Origin: Dinoroseobacter sp049800775
Lineage (GTDB): Bacteria > Pseudomonadota > Alphaproteobacteria > Rhodobacterales > Rhodobacteraceae
NCBI RefSeq assembly: GCF_049800775.1
Contig: NZ_JBNAFR010000004.1
Coordinates: forward strand, 248,001-312,000
Reading direction: 5' to 3'
DNA length: 64,000 bases
The notes beneath the pieces were generated by a model, which saw only the letters and a program-made list of their open reading frames with translations, searched no databases and was not told the DNA's origin. A program made the translations under genes and the position numbers. Of this stretch, positions 17,405-26,463 are shown piece after piece (positions within the stretch are counted from its first letter, which is position 1; every line of letters starts with the position of its first letter).

Positions 17405-17588
17405 GTTACTCCTCCCGGTGCCGACTATGACCCAAAGCCGTGCGGGGGACCAGAGGCGGCGGGCGGCTCGGGGCGGTCCCGGGCTGGGCGAATTCTTGCA
17501 CGGGCGCGCGGCGCGACTGGCATCCCGGCCCGACAACCCCCATCTGACGTGGTAGACTAGGACCACGCCGTGACCGCCGGAGCCCGAG

Positions 17589-18935
17589 ATGATCCCCCCC
17601 GCGACCCTTGCTGCCTTTCGTTTCGGCTATGGCCCTGCCCCCGATGGCGCGGGCCCCGGGGATGCGGCGGGGCTTCTGGCCTCGCTTGCCGAGATCGGCC
17701 CGGCGGCGCGGGATGACTGGGACGACCGCCATGCCCTGCTGCGCGAGCGCCGCGCCGCACGCAAGGACCGCCGCGCGCAGGTGGCGGGGGCCGAGGCCCG
17801 CAATCGCAAGATCAACACCGCCTACCGGGAGCTGCGCCTGCGCGATCACAAGATCCGGCTGAGCGCGGCGGTTGGCGCCCCGGTCGGGTTCGACCAGCGG
17901 CTGCGGGCGTTCTGGGACGACCATTTCACGATCCAGGCGCAGGACGCGACGCTCAAGCTCCTCCTGCCGCATTTTCACACTCAAGCCATCGCGCCCCATA
18001 TCACCGGGCGGTTTCGCGACATGCTGCGCGCGGCGAGCACCCATCCCGCCATGCTGCTCTATCTGGATCAGACCCGCAGTTTCGGCCCCAATAGCCGCGC
18101 GGGCCGGCAGCGCGGGCTCGGGCTGAACGAAAACCTCGCCCGCGAGATCCTCGAGCTGCACACGCTGGGGGTCGATGCCAGCTATGCCCAAGCCGATGTG
18201 CGCGAGTTTGCCGAGCTTCTCACCGGGCTGCACTGGGATGCGGAGGGGTTCCGCTTTCGCCCCCTGCGGGCCGAGCCGGGCGCAGAAACGGTGCTGGGTC
18301 AGCGCTATGGGGGTGATGATGCAGAGCTCGCCCCGGTTCTGGCGGCGCTGGACGATCTGGCCGCCCATCCCGACACGGCCCGGCATCTGGCCCGCAAACT
18401 GGTGGTGCATTTCATCGGCGCGCCTGCGCCTGCGGATCTGGTGGGGGCCATGGCCGAGGCCTATCTCGGCGCGGACACATCGCTCATGGCGCTTTACGAG
18501 GCGATGCTGCAGGACAAGCGGGCCTGGACCCCAGCCTTTGCCAAGGTGCGCCAACCCTTCGAGTTGATCGCGGCGGCTTGCCGGAGTGCGGGGTTCGATG
18601 CCGCGCAGATCATGGCGCAACGGCCCGGTGTGATCGCGCGGGATCTGCTGAACCAGCAGGCGCGCATGGGGCAACTGCCCTGGCGGCCCGATGGCCCCGA
18701 TGGCTGGGCCGAGGATCCCGAGACATGGATCACGCCCGTGGGGCTCGCCGCGCGGCTGCGATGGGCGCAGGATTTCAGCGCGCGCCACTTGGGCGACCAT
18801 GACCCCCGTGCCTTTCTGAACGCAGCTCTGGGTCCGCGCGCCTCGGCGGTGCTGCGCAGCGCCGTCGCCGGTGCCGAGAGCCGCCGGGACGGGCTGACGC
18901 TGGTGCTGGCCAGTCCCGAGTTCAACCGCCGTTGA
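17589..18935 (+). CDS. DUF1800 family protein
   Basis: 448 residues. The start MIPPATLAAFRFGYGP and the block FWDDHFTIQAQDATLKLLLP are typical of DUF1800. So are LNENLAREILELHTLGVDAS near residue 180 and DLLNQQARMGQLPWRPDGPD near residue 350. The family has no settled biochemical role and is nearly always paired with a DUF1501 protein, which follows here after 18 bases. No signal peptide is obvious. The gene lies between, and opposite to, the two halves of the Mo-hydroxylase accessory set. Confidence 0.88.
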   Translation: MIPPATLAAFRFGYGPAPDGAGPGDAAGLLASLAEIGPAARDDWDDRHALLRERRAARKDRRAQVAGAEARNRKINTAYRELRLRDHKIRLSAAVGAPVGFDQRLRAFWDDHFTIQAQDATLKLLLPHFHTQAIAPHITGRFRDMLRAASTHPAMLLYLDQTRSFGPNSRAGRQRGLGLNENLAREILELHTLGVDASYAQADVREFAELLTGLHWDAEGFRFRPLRAEPGAETVLGQRYGGDDAELAPVLAALDDLAAHPDTARHLARKLVVHFIGAPAPADLVGAMAEAYLGADTSLMALYEAMLQDKRAWTPAFAKVRQPFELIAAACRSAGFDAAQIMAQRPGVIARDLLNQQARMGQLPWRPDGPDGWAEDPETWITPVGLAARLRWAQDFSARHLGDHDPRAFLNAALGPRASAVLRSAVAGAESRRDGLTLVLASPEFNRR

Positions 18936-18953
18936 GAAGCTGAGGAGCATGCC

Positions 18954-20123
18954 ATGACGATCCATCGCCGACAGGTTCTGCGCTCTGGCCTTGCCCTGGG
19001 CTGCTCGCTCGCAGCGACCCCGTTGATGACGCCGGTGACCTTTGCCGCGACGCCCGGCGACGCGCGGCTGGTGGTGATCGTGCTGCGCGGGGGGATGGAC
19101 GGGCTCGACGCGATACGGCCTCTGGGCGATCCGGGGCTCAAGGCCCTGCGCCCCGATCTGGCGCAGGAGGGTCTGGCCCTGGACGGGATGTTCGCCCTGC
19201 ACCCGGCGCTCGCGCCGTTGCTGCCGCTCTGGCAGGCAGGCGAGTTCGCCGCCGCCCATGCGGTCTCGACCCCGTATCGCGACCGGCGCAGCCATTTCGA
19301 CGGGCAGGACGTGCTGGAAAACGGCGGCAATGATGCCGAGGGGCAGCTGACCCCGGCCGGAGACGGCTGGCTGAACCGGGCCGTGGCGCAGATGCAGGGC
19401 GCGCGGGCCGAGACGGCTTTCGCCGTGGGCTACACGACGCTGATGCTTTTGCGGGGGCAGCAGGAGATCTCGACCTGGGCCCCCGATGCCGCGCTCGACC
19501 TGACACCGCAGGCGGATCTGCTGCTGGAGCGGATCTATGCTCAGGACCCGCTCTTTGCCCAGGCCCATGCGGAGGCCGAGGCCCTCGCCGCCCTCGAAGG
19601 CGACGGCCCGATCTCGGCCAACAAGGCCCGGCGGGCCGAGGCGCTGGCCCGTTTCACCGCCCAGCGCCTGCGCGAGGACACCCGGATCGCGGCCTTTTCG
19701 CTCGGCGGCTGGGACACCCATGCCCGGCAGGACCGCACGCTGCCCCGGGCCCTGTCCGAACTGGTCACCGCGATCACCGTCCTGCGAGACACGCTCGGCC
19801 TGGATTGGTCCCGGACCGTGGTCATGGCGGTGACCGAGTTCGGGCGCACGGCCCGGCTCAACGGGTCCGGCGGGACCGATCACGGGACGGGCGGGGCCGC
19901 GCTCTTTGCCGGTGGGGCGCTGGCGGGTGGACGGGTCCTGAGCGACTGGCCCGGCCTGCGCGAAGGCGCGCTCTTTCAGGATCGCGACCTGATGCCCACG
20001 CGGGACCTGCGGGCCATGGCCGCCTGGGTTCTGCGCGATCACATGAACCTGCCGCGCTCGGCGCTGGAGACGCTGGTCTTTCCCGGGCTCGACATGGGCG
20101 CGGCACCCCGCCTGATCGCCTGA
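18954..20123 (+). CDS. DUF1501 family Tat-exported protein
   Basis: 389 residues. The N-terminus MTIHRRQVLRSGLALG then a hydrophobic run and FAATPGDARL is a twin-arginine signal. The mature protein has VVIVLRGGMDGLDAIRP, HPALAPLLPLWQAGEFAAAH and YRDRRSHFDGQDVLENG. Towards the end comes VMAVTEFGRTARLNGSGGTD with HGTGG. This alkaline-phosphatase/sulfatase-like pattern with conserved His/Asp residues suggests a metal-dependent hydrolase fold, but its substrate is unknown. It is partnered with the DUF1800 gene just upstream. Confidence 0.88.
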   Translation: MTIHRRQVLRSGLALGCSLAATPLMTPVTFAATPGDARLVVIVLRGGMDGLDAIRPLGDPGLKALRPDLAQEGLALDGMFALHPALAPLLPLWQAGEFAAAHAVSTPYRDRRSHFDGQDVLENGGNDAEGQLTPAGDGWLNRAVAQMQGARAETAFAVGYTTLMLLRGQQEISTWAPDAALDLTPQADLLLERIYAQDPLFAQAHAEAEALAALEGDGPISANKARRAEALARFTAQRLREDTRIAAFSLGGWDTHARQDRTLPRALSELVTAITVLRDTLGLDWSRTVVMAVTEFGRTARLNGSGGTDHGTGGAALFAGGALAGGRVLSDWPGLREGALFQDRDLMPTRDLRAMAAWVLRDHMNLPRSALETLVFPGLDMGAAPRLIA

Positions 20124-20212
20124 CCCGGGATCTGCGCCTCTAAGACCATAGCCGCCTTCCCCCCGGGCGCGAAAGCGGAGATGATCGCCGGATCCCCGGA
20201 ACGAGTGGCGCA

Positions 20213-21355
20213 ATGGATCCCCGACTTTTCTACCTGACCCTCGGCAATGTGGTGATCGGCACCGGCACGATGGTGATGTCCGGCATTCTCGACCCGATCG
20301 CCGCGGATCTGGGGATCACCGTCTCCGCCGCCGGACAGGTCACCACGGTCTATGCCCTTGCCTTCGCGCTCGGCGCGCCGGTGATGGCAACGCTGACCGG
20401 GCGGTTTGACCGGTCCAAGGTGCTGGCCGCGGGCTTGCTGCTCTTTGCGGTGGCGAGCCTTCTCAGCGCGCTGGCCCCGACTTACGAGGTGCTTATGGCC
20501 GCTCGGATGCTGGGCGGGCTGGCGGCGGCGATCTTTTCGCCCACGGCGGTGGCCGTCGCGGCAAGTCTCGTGCCGCCCGCACAGCGCGGCCGCGCCATCG
20601 CGCTTGTCTTTGGCGGCATGACCATCGCCAGCGTCTTTGGCGTGCCCCTCGGCACATGGGTCGGGCTGGCGCTTGGCTGGCGCGAGATGCTTGCGGGGCT
20701 GAGCGTTGCGAGCCTCGGGGCCGTGCTGGCGCTGTGGTGGGGCGTGCCCAAGGGCCTGATGCTGCCGCCGGCGAGCCTTGCGCGGTGGGGCGCGGCGCTG
20801 CGCCAGTCCAGTGTCGGTCTGCTCCTTAGCGTGACCGCCTTCCAGATCGGGGGATGCTTCGTGCTCTTTGCCTTTTTCGGACCCTATCTGAGCGGGGTGA
20901 CCGGGCTGGCGACCGAGGGGATCGCCGGGATGCTCTTTGTCTTCGGGCTGGCCAGCCTGATCGGGAATTTCGCCGCAGGCTGGGCGGTGGACCGGTTCGG
21001 CGCGGGCCGCGTGACCCATGGGGCGGTGGCGCTGACGGCGCTGAGCCTGCTGGCGCTCATGGGCACGGCGGGTCAGCCCGTGGCAGCGGGGCTGGCGATC
21101 ATTCTCTGGGGGGCGACGGTCTTTGGCATCAACACGGCCCAGCAGGCCAGACTGGTGGAGGCGGCCCCGGACTATGCGACGGTGATCCTGCCGGCGAATT
21201 CCTCGATCCTCTTTGCCGGTCAAGCGCTCGGGGCGGCCCTGGGCGGGGTCGTGGTGGCCTGGGGCGGGCTGGCCGTGCTGCCGCTGGTGGGCGGGCTGGT
21301 GGTACTGGTGGCTCTCGGCCTGTCCCTTAGGGCGGCAGCGCTGCGCCCGGCTTAG
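20213..21355 (+). CDS. MFS transporter, DHA1 drug/arabinose-efflux type
   Basis: 380 residues and almost wholly hydrophobic, with about 12 predicted helices. The helix 2-3 loop GRFDRSK is the MFS motif A region, and MLGGLAAAIFSPTAVAVAA matches the helix-4 pattern of DHA1 exporters. The substrate is unknown; the class exports sugars, purines or drugs. It starts 89 bases after the DUF1501 gene on the same strand and its stop overlaps that of the convergent coxE-like gene by four bases. Confidence 0.85.
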   Translation: MDPRLFYLTLGNVVIGTGTMVMSGILDPIAADLGITVSAAGQVTTVYALAFALGAPVMATLTGRFDRSKVLAAGLLLFAVASLLSALAPTYEVLMAARMLGGLAAAIFSPTAVAVAASLVPPAQRGRAIALVFGGMTIASVFGVPLGTWVGLALGWREMLAGLSVASLGAVLALWWGVPKGLMLPPASLARWGAALRQSSVGLLLSVTAFQIGGCFVLFAFFGPYLSGVTGLATEGIAGMLFVFGLASLIGNFAAGWAVDRFGAGRVTHGAVALTALSLLALMGTAGQPVAAGLAIILWGATVFGINTAQQARLVEAAPDYATVILPANSSILFAGQALGAALGGVVVAWGGLAVLPLVGGLVVLVALGLSLRAAALRPA

Positions 21356-22614
21356 GCCGCGCGCATCATCGCCATGAGGCGCGCCTTCTCGCCCTGATCA
21401 TCCTCGCGCGAGATCGCTTCCGAGAGGGCCTGCAGCGAAGCGATGTTGTGGCCCGCGCGGAAGCTGTCCACATGGGGCAGCATCGCCATGATCCCCGCCG
21501 CCTTGGGCGCGAACCCGTCCCAGCGCAGGAGCGGGTTGATCCAGATGAGCTTGCGCGCCGAGAGGTGCAGGCGGGTCATCTCGAATTCAAGCGCGCCCGG
21601 ATCGTCCCTGTCGAGCCCATCGGTGATCAGAAGCACCACCGAGCCCGTGCCCAGCACCCGGCGCGACCAGTCGTGGTTGAACTCCTTGAGGCAGGCGCCG
21701 ATCCGCGTGCCCCCTTCCCAGTCTTGCGCCTCGGCCCCGGCGGCAGCGAGGGCCGCATCCACGTCGCGCTGATGCAGGTGGCGGGTGATGTTGGTCAACC
21801 GTGTGCCGAAGGTGAAGGCATGGACCTTGGCCCAGCCCGCCCCTTTGGCGTTGCTGACCGCATGCAGGAAGTGGAGCACGGCGCGGGAATACTGGGACAT
21901 GGAGCCCGAGATATCGCAGAGACAGACCAGATTGGGCCAGCGGATACGCGGGGCCTTGGTGGCCAGATGGTGGATCTCGCCGCCCTTGCGCATGGCCTCG
22001 CGCATGGTGCGCTGCCAATCGGCGCGCGCCCCGAACGGGTCGGCCTTGGTCCGGCGCGACCGCAGGGGTTTCACCGGCAGGCTGAGCTGGGCGATCAGGC
22101 GCTTGGCCTCGGCCATTTCCGAATTCGACATTTGCTCGAAATCGAGGGTCTGGAGCCGTTCCTGGCTCGACATGGTGCGGGAGGCGTCGATCTCGATCTC
22201 GGTGCCCTCATCCTCCATCTCGGGCATGTCCGGCAGGTCGCGATCCACCCCATCGAGCAACGCCTCGGCGGCGCGTTTCTCGGCGGCCTTGGCCTTGCGT
22301 TCCTCGGCGACGCCGCGGACCATGGGCGTCAGGAAGGACATCATCTGTTCCATGTAGCGCGGGTCGCGCCAGTAGAGCCGAAAGACCTGGTGGAAGACCG
22401 CGCGCTGCTCGGGGCGCGAGACGAAGCAGGCCTGCAGGGTGAAGTAGAAATCCCGCTGGTTCGTGAAACCCGCCGCCTGCACCGCCTTGACAGCGTCGAT
22501 CACCCGACCCGGCCCTACCGGGAGCCCCGCCGCCCGCAGGGCCCGGGCGAAATAGGTGATGTTATGGCCCAGCTTGGGATCATCGGGCAGGTCGAGATCA
22601 AGGAATTCCGCCAT
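21352..22614 (-). CDS. coxE: CoxE-like von Willebrand factor A protein
   Basis: 420 residues. The N-terminal half is charged and helical (EERKAKAAEKRAAEALLDGV). The C-terminal half is a VWA domain with a perfect MIDAS: LVCLCDISGSMSQYSRAVLH near residue 235, and LLITDGLDRDDPGALEFEMT later. CoxE works with the MoxR-type ATPase CoxD in assembling the active site of Mo-hydroxylases. The coxD-like gene lies 98 bases upstream on the same strand. The symbol follows the family name; the actual client enzyme is not here. Confidence 0.85.
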   Translation of the reverse strand: MAEFLDLDLPDDPKLGHNITYFARALRAAGLPVGPGRVIDAVKAVQAAGFTNQRDFYFTLQACFVSRPEQRAVFHQVFRLYWRDPRYMEQMMSFLTPMVRGVAEERKAKAAEKRAAEALLDGVDRDLPDMPEMEDEGTEIEIDASRTMSSQERLQTLDFEQMSNSEMAEAKRLIAQLSLPVKPLRSRRTKADPFGARADWQRTMREAMRKGGEIHHLATKAPRIRWPNLVCLCDISGSMSQYSRAVLHFLHAVSNAKGAGWAKVHAFTFGTRLTNITRHLHQRDVDAALAAAGAEAQDWEGGTRIGACLKEFNHDWSRRVLGTGSVVLLITDGLDRDDPGALEFEMTRLHLSARKLIWINPLLRWDGFAPKAAGIMAMLPHVDSFRAGHNIASLQALSEAISREDDQGEKARLMAMMRAA

Positions 22615-22649
22615 GGATCAGGGGTCCGTCCGCGCGGCACGGCGGGGGG

Positions 22650-22690
22650 CTGCCTGCCCCCCGTGCCCCCCGGGGATATTTCCGGACTTA
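22650..22690. repeat. Intergenic AAATA-CCGGGG repeat, copy B (reverse)
   Basis: Between coxD and coxE the plus strand reads CCCCCCGGGGATATTTCC. Reversed, this gives AAATATCCCCGGGG followed by G-rich and C-rich runs that can pair. It has the same layout as copy A at 11856-11900. It lies downstream of coxD in the sense direction and may lower expression of coxE. Confidence 0.45.
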
Positions 22691-22712
22691 AGATGGGCGG
22701 GGCGCAGGTCTG

Positions 22713-23624
22713 TCATGCGGGGGCCAATTCGGCGCGGACCTCTTCAAGGATTTGTTTTGCGGCCGAGCCTTCGAGTTTCTGAATGTCGTCCTGGTATTTC
22801 AGGATCGCACCGAGCGTGTCTGCGATGACCTCGGGGCTGAGCTCCAGCACATCGAGGGCCAGCAGGCATTTCGCCCAGTCGATGGTTTCTGCCACGCCTG
22901 GTTTTTTGAAGAGATCCTCGGTGCGCAGGCGCTGGACAAAGGCCACGACTTCACGGCTGAGCGCTTCGGCGGCCTCGGGGGCGCGGGCCTGCAGGATGGC
23001 GATCTCGCGTTCGAATTCCGGGTAATCGACCCAGTGATAGAGGCAGCGGCGCTTCAGGGCGTCATGGACCTCGCGCGTGCGGTTCGAGGTGAGCACCACG
23101 AGGGGCGGCTCGGCGGCGGCGACGGTTCCCAGTTCGGGGATGGTCACCTGGTAATCCGACAGCGCCTCGAGCAGGAAGGCCTCGAAGGGTTCATCCGTGC
23201 GGTCGATCTCGTCGATCAGCAGGACCGGCGCGCCGCCCTCTTGCGGGCGCATGGCTTCGAGCAGCGGGCGCTCGATGAGGTATTCGTCGGAAAAGAGCTC
23301 GGTCTGGAGCGCTTGTCGGTCCGCGCCGCCCGCAGCCTCCGCTGTGCGGATCGCGACCATCTGGGCCGGGAAGTTCCATTCATAGACCGCCGAGGAGGCA
23401 TCGAGCCCCTCATAGCATTGCAGCCGGATCAGGCGCTTGCCGAGGGCTGCGGCCATGGCCTTGGCGATTTCGGTCTTGCCCACGCCCGCCTCGCCCTCGA
23501 GAAAGATCGGGCGGCCCAGGGTGGTGGCCAGAAAGACCACGGTCGCGAGAGGGCGGCCACAGACATAGTTCTGGGTGCCCAGCACCTCCTGCACATGGTC
23601 GATACTGGTGAATGCTTTGCTCAT
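22713..23624 (-). CDS. coxD: MoxR-family AAA+ ATPase, CoxD-like
   Basis: 303 residues from the ATG at 23624 (MSKAFTSIDHVQEVLG), which follows a CGGAGGAG site. Walker A is GEAGVGKTEIAKAMA near residue 37, Walker B is PVLLIDEIDRTDEPFEAFLL, and sensor 1 is PPLVVLTSNRTREVHDALKR. CoxD is an AAA+ chaperone that, with CoxE, helps install the sulfur/metal of the CuMo or Mo centre in CO dehydrogenase-family enzymes. It is upstream of coxE, and together with xdhC and the molybdopterin-binding gene it makes an accessory set. Confidence 0.87.
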   Translation of the reverse strand: MSKAFTSIDHVQEVLGTQNYVCGRPLATVVFLATTLGRPIFLEGEAGVGKTEIAKAMAAALGKRLIRLQCYEGLDASSAVYEWNFPAQMVAIRTAEAAGGADRQALQTELFSDEYLIERPLLEAMRPQEGGAPVLLIDEIDRTDEPFEAFLLEALSDYQVTIPELGTVAAAEPPLVVLTSNRTREVHDALKRRCLYHWVDYPEFEREIAILQARAPEAAEALSREVVAFVQRLRTEDLFKKPGVAETIDWAKCLLALDVLELSPEVIADTLGAILKYQDDIQKLEGSAAKQILEEVRAELAPA

Positions 23625-23781
23625 CGGCTCCTCCGTTGCCCTCACCCTGCATGGCCGCCCCCCGGGGTCAAGCCCGCCTAAAGGCGGAGACGGCCCGACG
23701 CGCACTGCGGCGCCGCGCCGCGCTTTGATGGACGCCCGCGCCCCGGCGCGCTATGTTCCCGCCGAGGCGCAGGAGGATGCA

Positions 23782-25002
23782 ATGAACGTCACGACCCCGA
23801 TCACCCAGAAGGACGCCCCGGACCTGTCGCGGTTCGATTGGGCAGACCCGTTGCGGCTGGAAGATCAGCTCAGCGAAGAGGAGCGCATGCTGCGCGACGG
23901 GGCCGCGGCCTTTGCGGCGGACAAGCTCGCACCGCGCATCATCGACGCCTATCGCGAGGCCACGGTAGCGCCCGAGATTTTTGCCGAAATGGGCGCGGCG
24001 GGCCTGCTCGGTGTGACCGTGCCCGAGGCCTATGGCGGGCTCGGGGGGTCCTATGTGGCCTACGGCCTTGTCGCGCGCGAGATCGAACGGATCGACAGCG
24101 GCTATCGCTCGATGATGTCCGTGCAATCCTCGCTCGTGATGTACCCGATCTATGCCTATGGAACGGAAGAGCAGCGGCAGAAATACCTGCCCGGGCTGGC
24201 GGCCGGGACGCTGATCGGCTGCTTCGGGCTGACCGAACCCGATGCGGGCTCGGACCCGGCGGGCATGAAGACCCGCGCGGAAAAGACCGCCACGGGATAC
24301 AAGCTGACCGGGTCCAAGATGTGGATCTCGAACGCGCCCATCGCCGATGTCTTCGTAGTCTGGGCCAAGTCCGAGGCCCATGGCGGCAAGATCCGGGGTT
24401 TCGTGCTCGACAAGGGCATGGCCGGGCTGAGCGCGCCCAAGGTGGGCGGCAAGCTGAGCTTGCGCGCCTCGGTGACCGGCGAGATCGTCATGGACGGAGT
24501 CGAGCTGGGCGAAGATGCGCTCCTGCCCGGGGTTGAGGGGCTCAAAGGTCCGTTCGGCTGTCTGAACCGCGCGCGCTATGGCATCGGCTGGGGCGTGATG
24601 GGCGCGTCGGAATTCTGCTGGCACGCGGCGCGGCAATACGGGCTCGACCGGCACCAGTTCAAACGCCCCCTCGCCCAGACCCAGCTTTTCCAGAAGAAGC
24701 TTGCCGATATGCAGACCGAGATCGCCCTTGGCCTGCAAACGGCCCTGCGCGTCGGCCGCCTGATGGATGAGGGGCGTGCCGCGCCCGAGATGATCAGCCT
24801 GCTGAAGCGCAACAATTGCGGCAAGGCGCTGGAGATGGCGCGGATGGCCCGGGACATGCATGGCGGCAACGGGATCTCGGAAGAGTTTCAGGTCATGCGC
24901 CATATGGTGAACCTCGAGACGGTGAACACCTATGAAGGCACCCATGACGTGCATGCGCTGATCCTCGGCCGGGCCCAGACGGGCCTGCAGGCGTTCTTCT
25001 AG
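23782..25002 (+). CDS. gcdH: Glutaryl-CoA dehydrogenase
   Basis: Acyl-CoA dehydrogenase of 406 residues from the ATG at 23782, with AGGAGG eight bases before. It oxidises and decarboxylates glutaryl-CoA to crotonyl-CoA in lysine/tryptophan catabolism. Visible motifs are GCFGLTEPDAGSDP (FAD/substrate loop), KMWISNAPIADVFVVWAK and the catalytic-base block NTYEGTHDVHALILGRAQTG. That block is diagnostic for the glutaryl-CoA branch (Glu in YEGTHD). Length is typical. The next gene starts at the base directly after the stop, suggesting a shared transcript. Confidence 0.93.
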   Translation: MNVTTPITQKDAPDLSRFDWADPLRLEDQLSEEERMLRDGAAAFAADKLAPRIIDAYREATVAPEIFAEMGAAGLLGVTVPEAYGGLGGSYVAYGLVAREIERIDSGYRSMMSVQSSLVMYPIYAYGTEEQRQKYLPGLAAGTLIGCFGLTEPDAGSDPAGMKTRAEKTATGYKLTGSKMWISNAPIADVFVVWAKSEAHGGKIRGFVLDKGMAGLSAPKVGGKLSLRASVTGEIVMDGVELGEDALLPGVEGLKGPFGCLNRARYGIGWGVMGASEFCWHAARQYGLDRHQFKRPLAQTQLFQKKLADMQTEIALGLQTALRVGRLMDEGRAAPEMISLLKRNNCGKALEMARMARDMHGGNGISEEFQVMRHMVNLETVNTYEGTHDVHALILGRAQTGLQAFF

Positions 25003-25617
25003 GTGGATCCGGACGCCCGTTACGTCACCATTTTTGACTGCGCGCTTCTCGAGACCGAGGAGGCGCGCGCGCGCCTGTGGCGGGGCCCCCTTGATCCGGA
25101 CCCGATCGTGGTGCGGATCACGGCGGTGCCGCTTTTTCTGACATCGCCCTTCGAGCTGGGCACGGGTGCGCAGTACCTGCTGCGCCCGCTGGACCGCACG
25201 GGCCAGCCGATCGCGCTGGATCCGGAGTTCACTGCGCGCACCGGGATCACCGAGACGATGATCGCCCGTCAGAGCATGAATGTGCCCGAGGCCCTCTTGG
25301 CCCTCGACCGGCTGAGCGGTGGCGGGCGGCTCTTGTCCTGGGGCAAGGATGAGCTGCACCTGATGGCCATCGGGTGCTATGCGGCGGGGTTCAAACCTCC
25401 GATCCCGGTGGGGCGGTTCGGCAGCGCGGCCGCGTTGCTGCACAAGGCCGGGATTGCGCTGGAGCGGATCCATGGGACCGAGCCGCGCGGAATCGCCGAG
25501 CTCTGCGATGTGCCGCCGGCCCCGACGGACGCAGATACCGCCACATGCATCGCCCGCGGCCTGCAGGGCCTTCTGCGGCGCGAGATGCTATCCCCCCGTG
25601 ATGTTCTGAAAGGCTGA
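25003..25617 (+). CDS. Exonuclease-fold (DEDDh-like) protein with degenerate active site
   Basis: 204 residues with a GTG start immediately after the gcdH stop. The pattern VTIFDCALLET near the N-terminus, then FTARTGITETMIARQSMNVP, LLSWGKDELHLMAIG and finally TDADTATCIARGL follows the order of motifs in ERI1/KapD-type 3'-5' exonucleases. Key acids are lost, however. Motif I reads D-C-A instead of DxE, and the motif III His is not seen where expected. I infer an inactive or diverged exonuclease fold. It is placed in an apparent operon with gcdH, which is odd and unexplained. Confidence 0.5.
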   Translation: MDPDARYVTIFDCALLETEEARARLWRGPLDPDPIVVRITAVPLFLTSPFELGTGAQYLLRPLDRTGQPIALDPEFTARTGITETMIARQSMNVPEALLALDRLSGGGRLLSWGKDELHLMAIGCYAAGFKPPIPVGRFGSAAALLHKAGIALERIHGTEPRGIAELCDVPPAPTDADTATCIARGLQGLLRREMLSPRDVLKG

Positions 25618-25710
25618 CGCGCGCCGCCCGGCCCTGATCCACGCTTTGAGGCGGCGCGGGTCCAGCGGATCGGGACCGGCCAAGCCCGCGTCACGAGGTG
25701 CCCGAAGGGG

Positions 25711-26304
25711 TCAGGCGCGCACCCGCAACTCGGCGATCCGGTCGGCAAAGGCATGGGCAAGCTGCGCGACCGCCTTGGCACTGTCAGAGCGCTGCGCATA
25801 GGCGCGCAGGCCCACGATCTCGGCCTGATAGCGTTGCCCGAGGGTGGTCGGATCGCTTTCGCCTGCGATCTCGCCCAGATCCCGTGCCTCGGCAAAGGCG
25901 GTGATGAACATCGCCTCGGTCTCGGCCATCAGCGTCTCGGCCTGGGCGCGCAGGGCCGGCACATCCGCGGTCTCGAGGATCGTCTTGACCAGCATGCAGG
26001 CCCGGGCCGGTCCCGTGCGACTGCACAGATCCGCGAAGTTGCGCATATGGGTCTCGAGCGCGGCCAGCGGCCCCATCTCGGCGCGCAACTCGGCAAAGCC
26101 GCCCTGCCCGCTCTCGGCATACCGCTCCAGCGTGAGCCCATAGAGGGTCTCCTTGTTCTGAAACGCGGCATAGATCGAGCCCGGGCGCATATCCAGCGCG
26201 GCCTCAAGATCCTTGAGCGAGGTCCCGTGATAGCCCTTGGCCCAGAAAAGATCGCGCGCCCGGTCAAGGGTCGCGGCGCGGTCATGGGAAGGGCGGCGGG
26301 CCAT
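25711..26304 (-). CDS. TetR-family transcriptional regulator
   Basis: 197 residues from the ATG at 26304, preceded by AAAGGACC. The N-terminal TetR helix-turn-helix is clear: RDLFWAKGYHGTSLKDLEAA, then GSIYAAFQNKETLYGLTLER. The C-terminal ligand domain is helical and unremarkable (YAESGQGGFAELRAEMGPLA). It is divergent from the AhpD-like gene. The region between them holds two 18-base palindromes, so the regulator most likely represses both itself and that gene. Confidence 0.9.
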   Translation of the reverse strand: MARRPSHDRAATLDRARDLFWAKGYHGTSLKDLEAALDMRPGSIYAAFQNKETLYGLTLERYAESGQGGFAELRAEMGPLAALETHMRNFADLCSRTGPARACMLVKTILETADVPALRAQAETLMAETEAMFITAFAEARDLGEIAGESDPTTLGQRYQAEIVGLRAYAQRSDSAKAVAQLAHAFADRIAELRVRA

Positions 26305-26372
26305 GTCAGGTCCTTTGTGCAAAGCGGGTCCGGTTACGTTCTAGCCCAGCCTCGGGGCGAGGCCAGATGACG

Positions 26373-26414
26373 TTTGAGTGATCGCTCAAATATATTCTTG
26401 AACGATCACTCAAG
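26373..26414. promoter_or_regulatory. Two TetR-type operator palindromes
   Basis: TTTGAGTGATCGCTCAAA (26373-26390) and CTTGAACGATCACTCAAG (26397-26414) are near-perfect dyads with the shared half-site TTGANYGATC. Their centres are 24 bases apart, and TATATT, a possible -10 element, lies between them at 26391-26396. The position between the tetR gene and the AhpD-like gene makes them the probable operators. Confidence 0.75.
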
Positions 26415-26463
26415 AAAGGTATGTCTTGTCGCATCAACCCATACCGCCACGAGAGAGGCTGCC

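Noticed and set aside
17406..20213. A 935-residue open frame on the minus strand
   Set aside because: It is antisense to the DUF1800 and DUF1501 genes, which have clear family motifs. The frame is an artefact of codon bias.
23668..25473. A 601-residue open frame on the minus strand
   Set aside because: It is antisense to gcdH and the exonuclease-like gene, which have family motifs or a coupled start.
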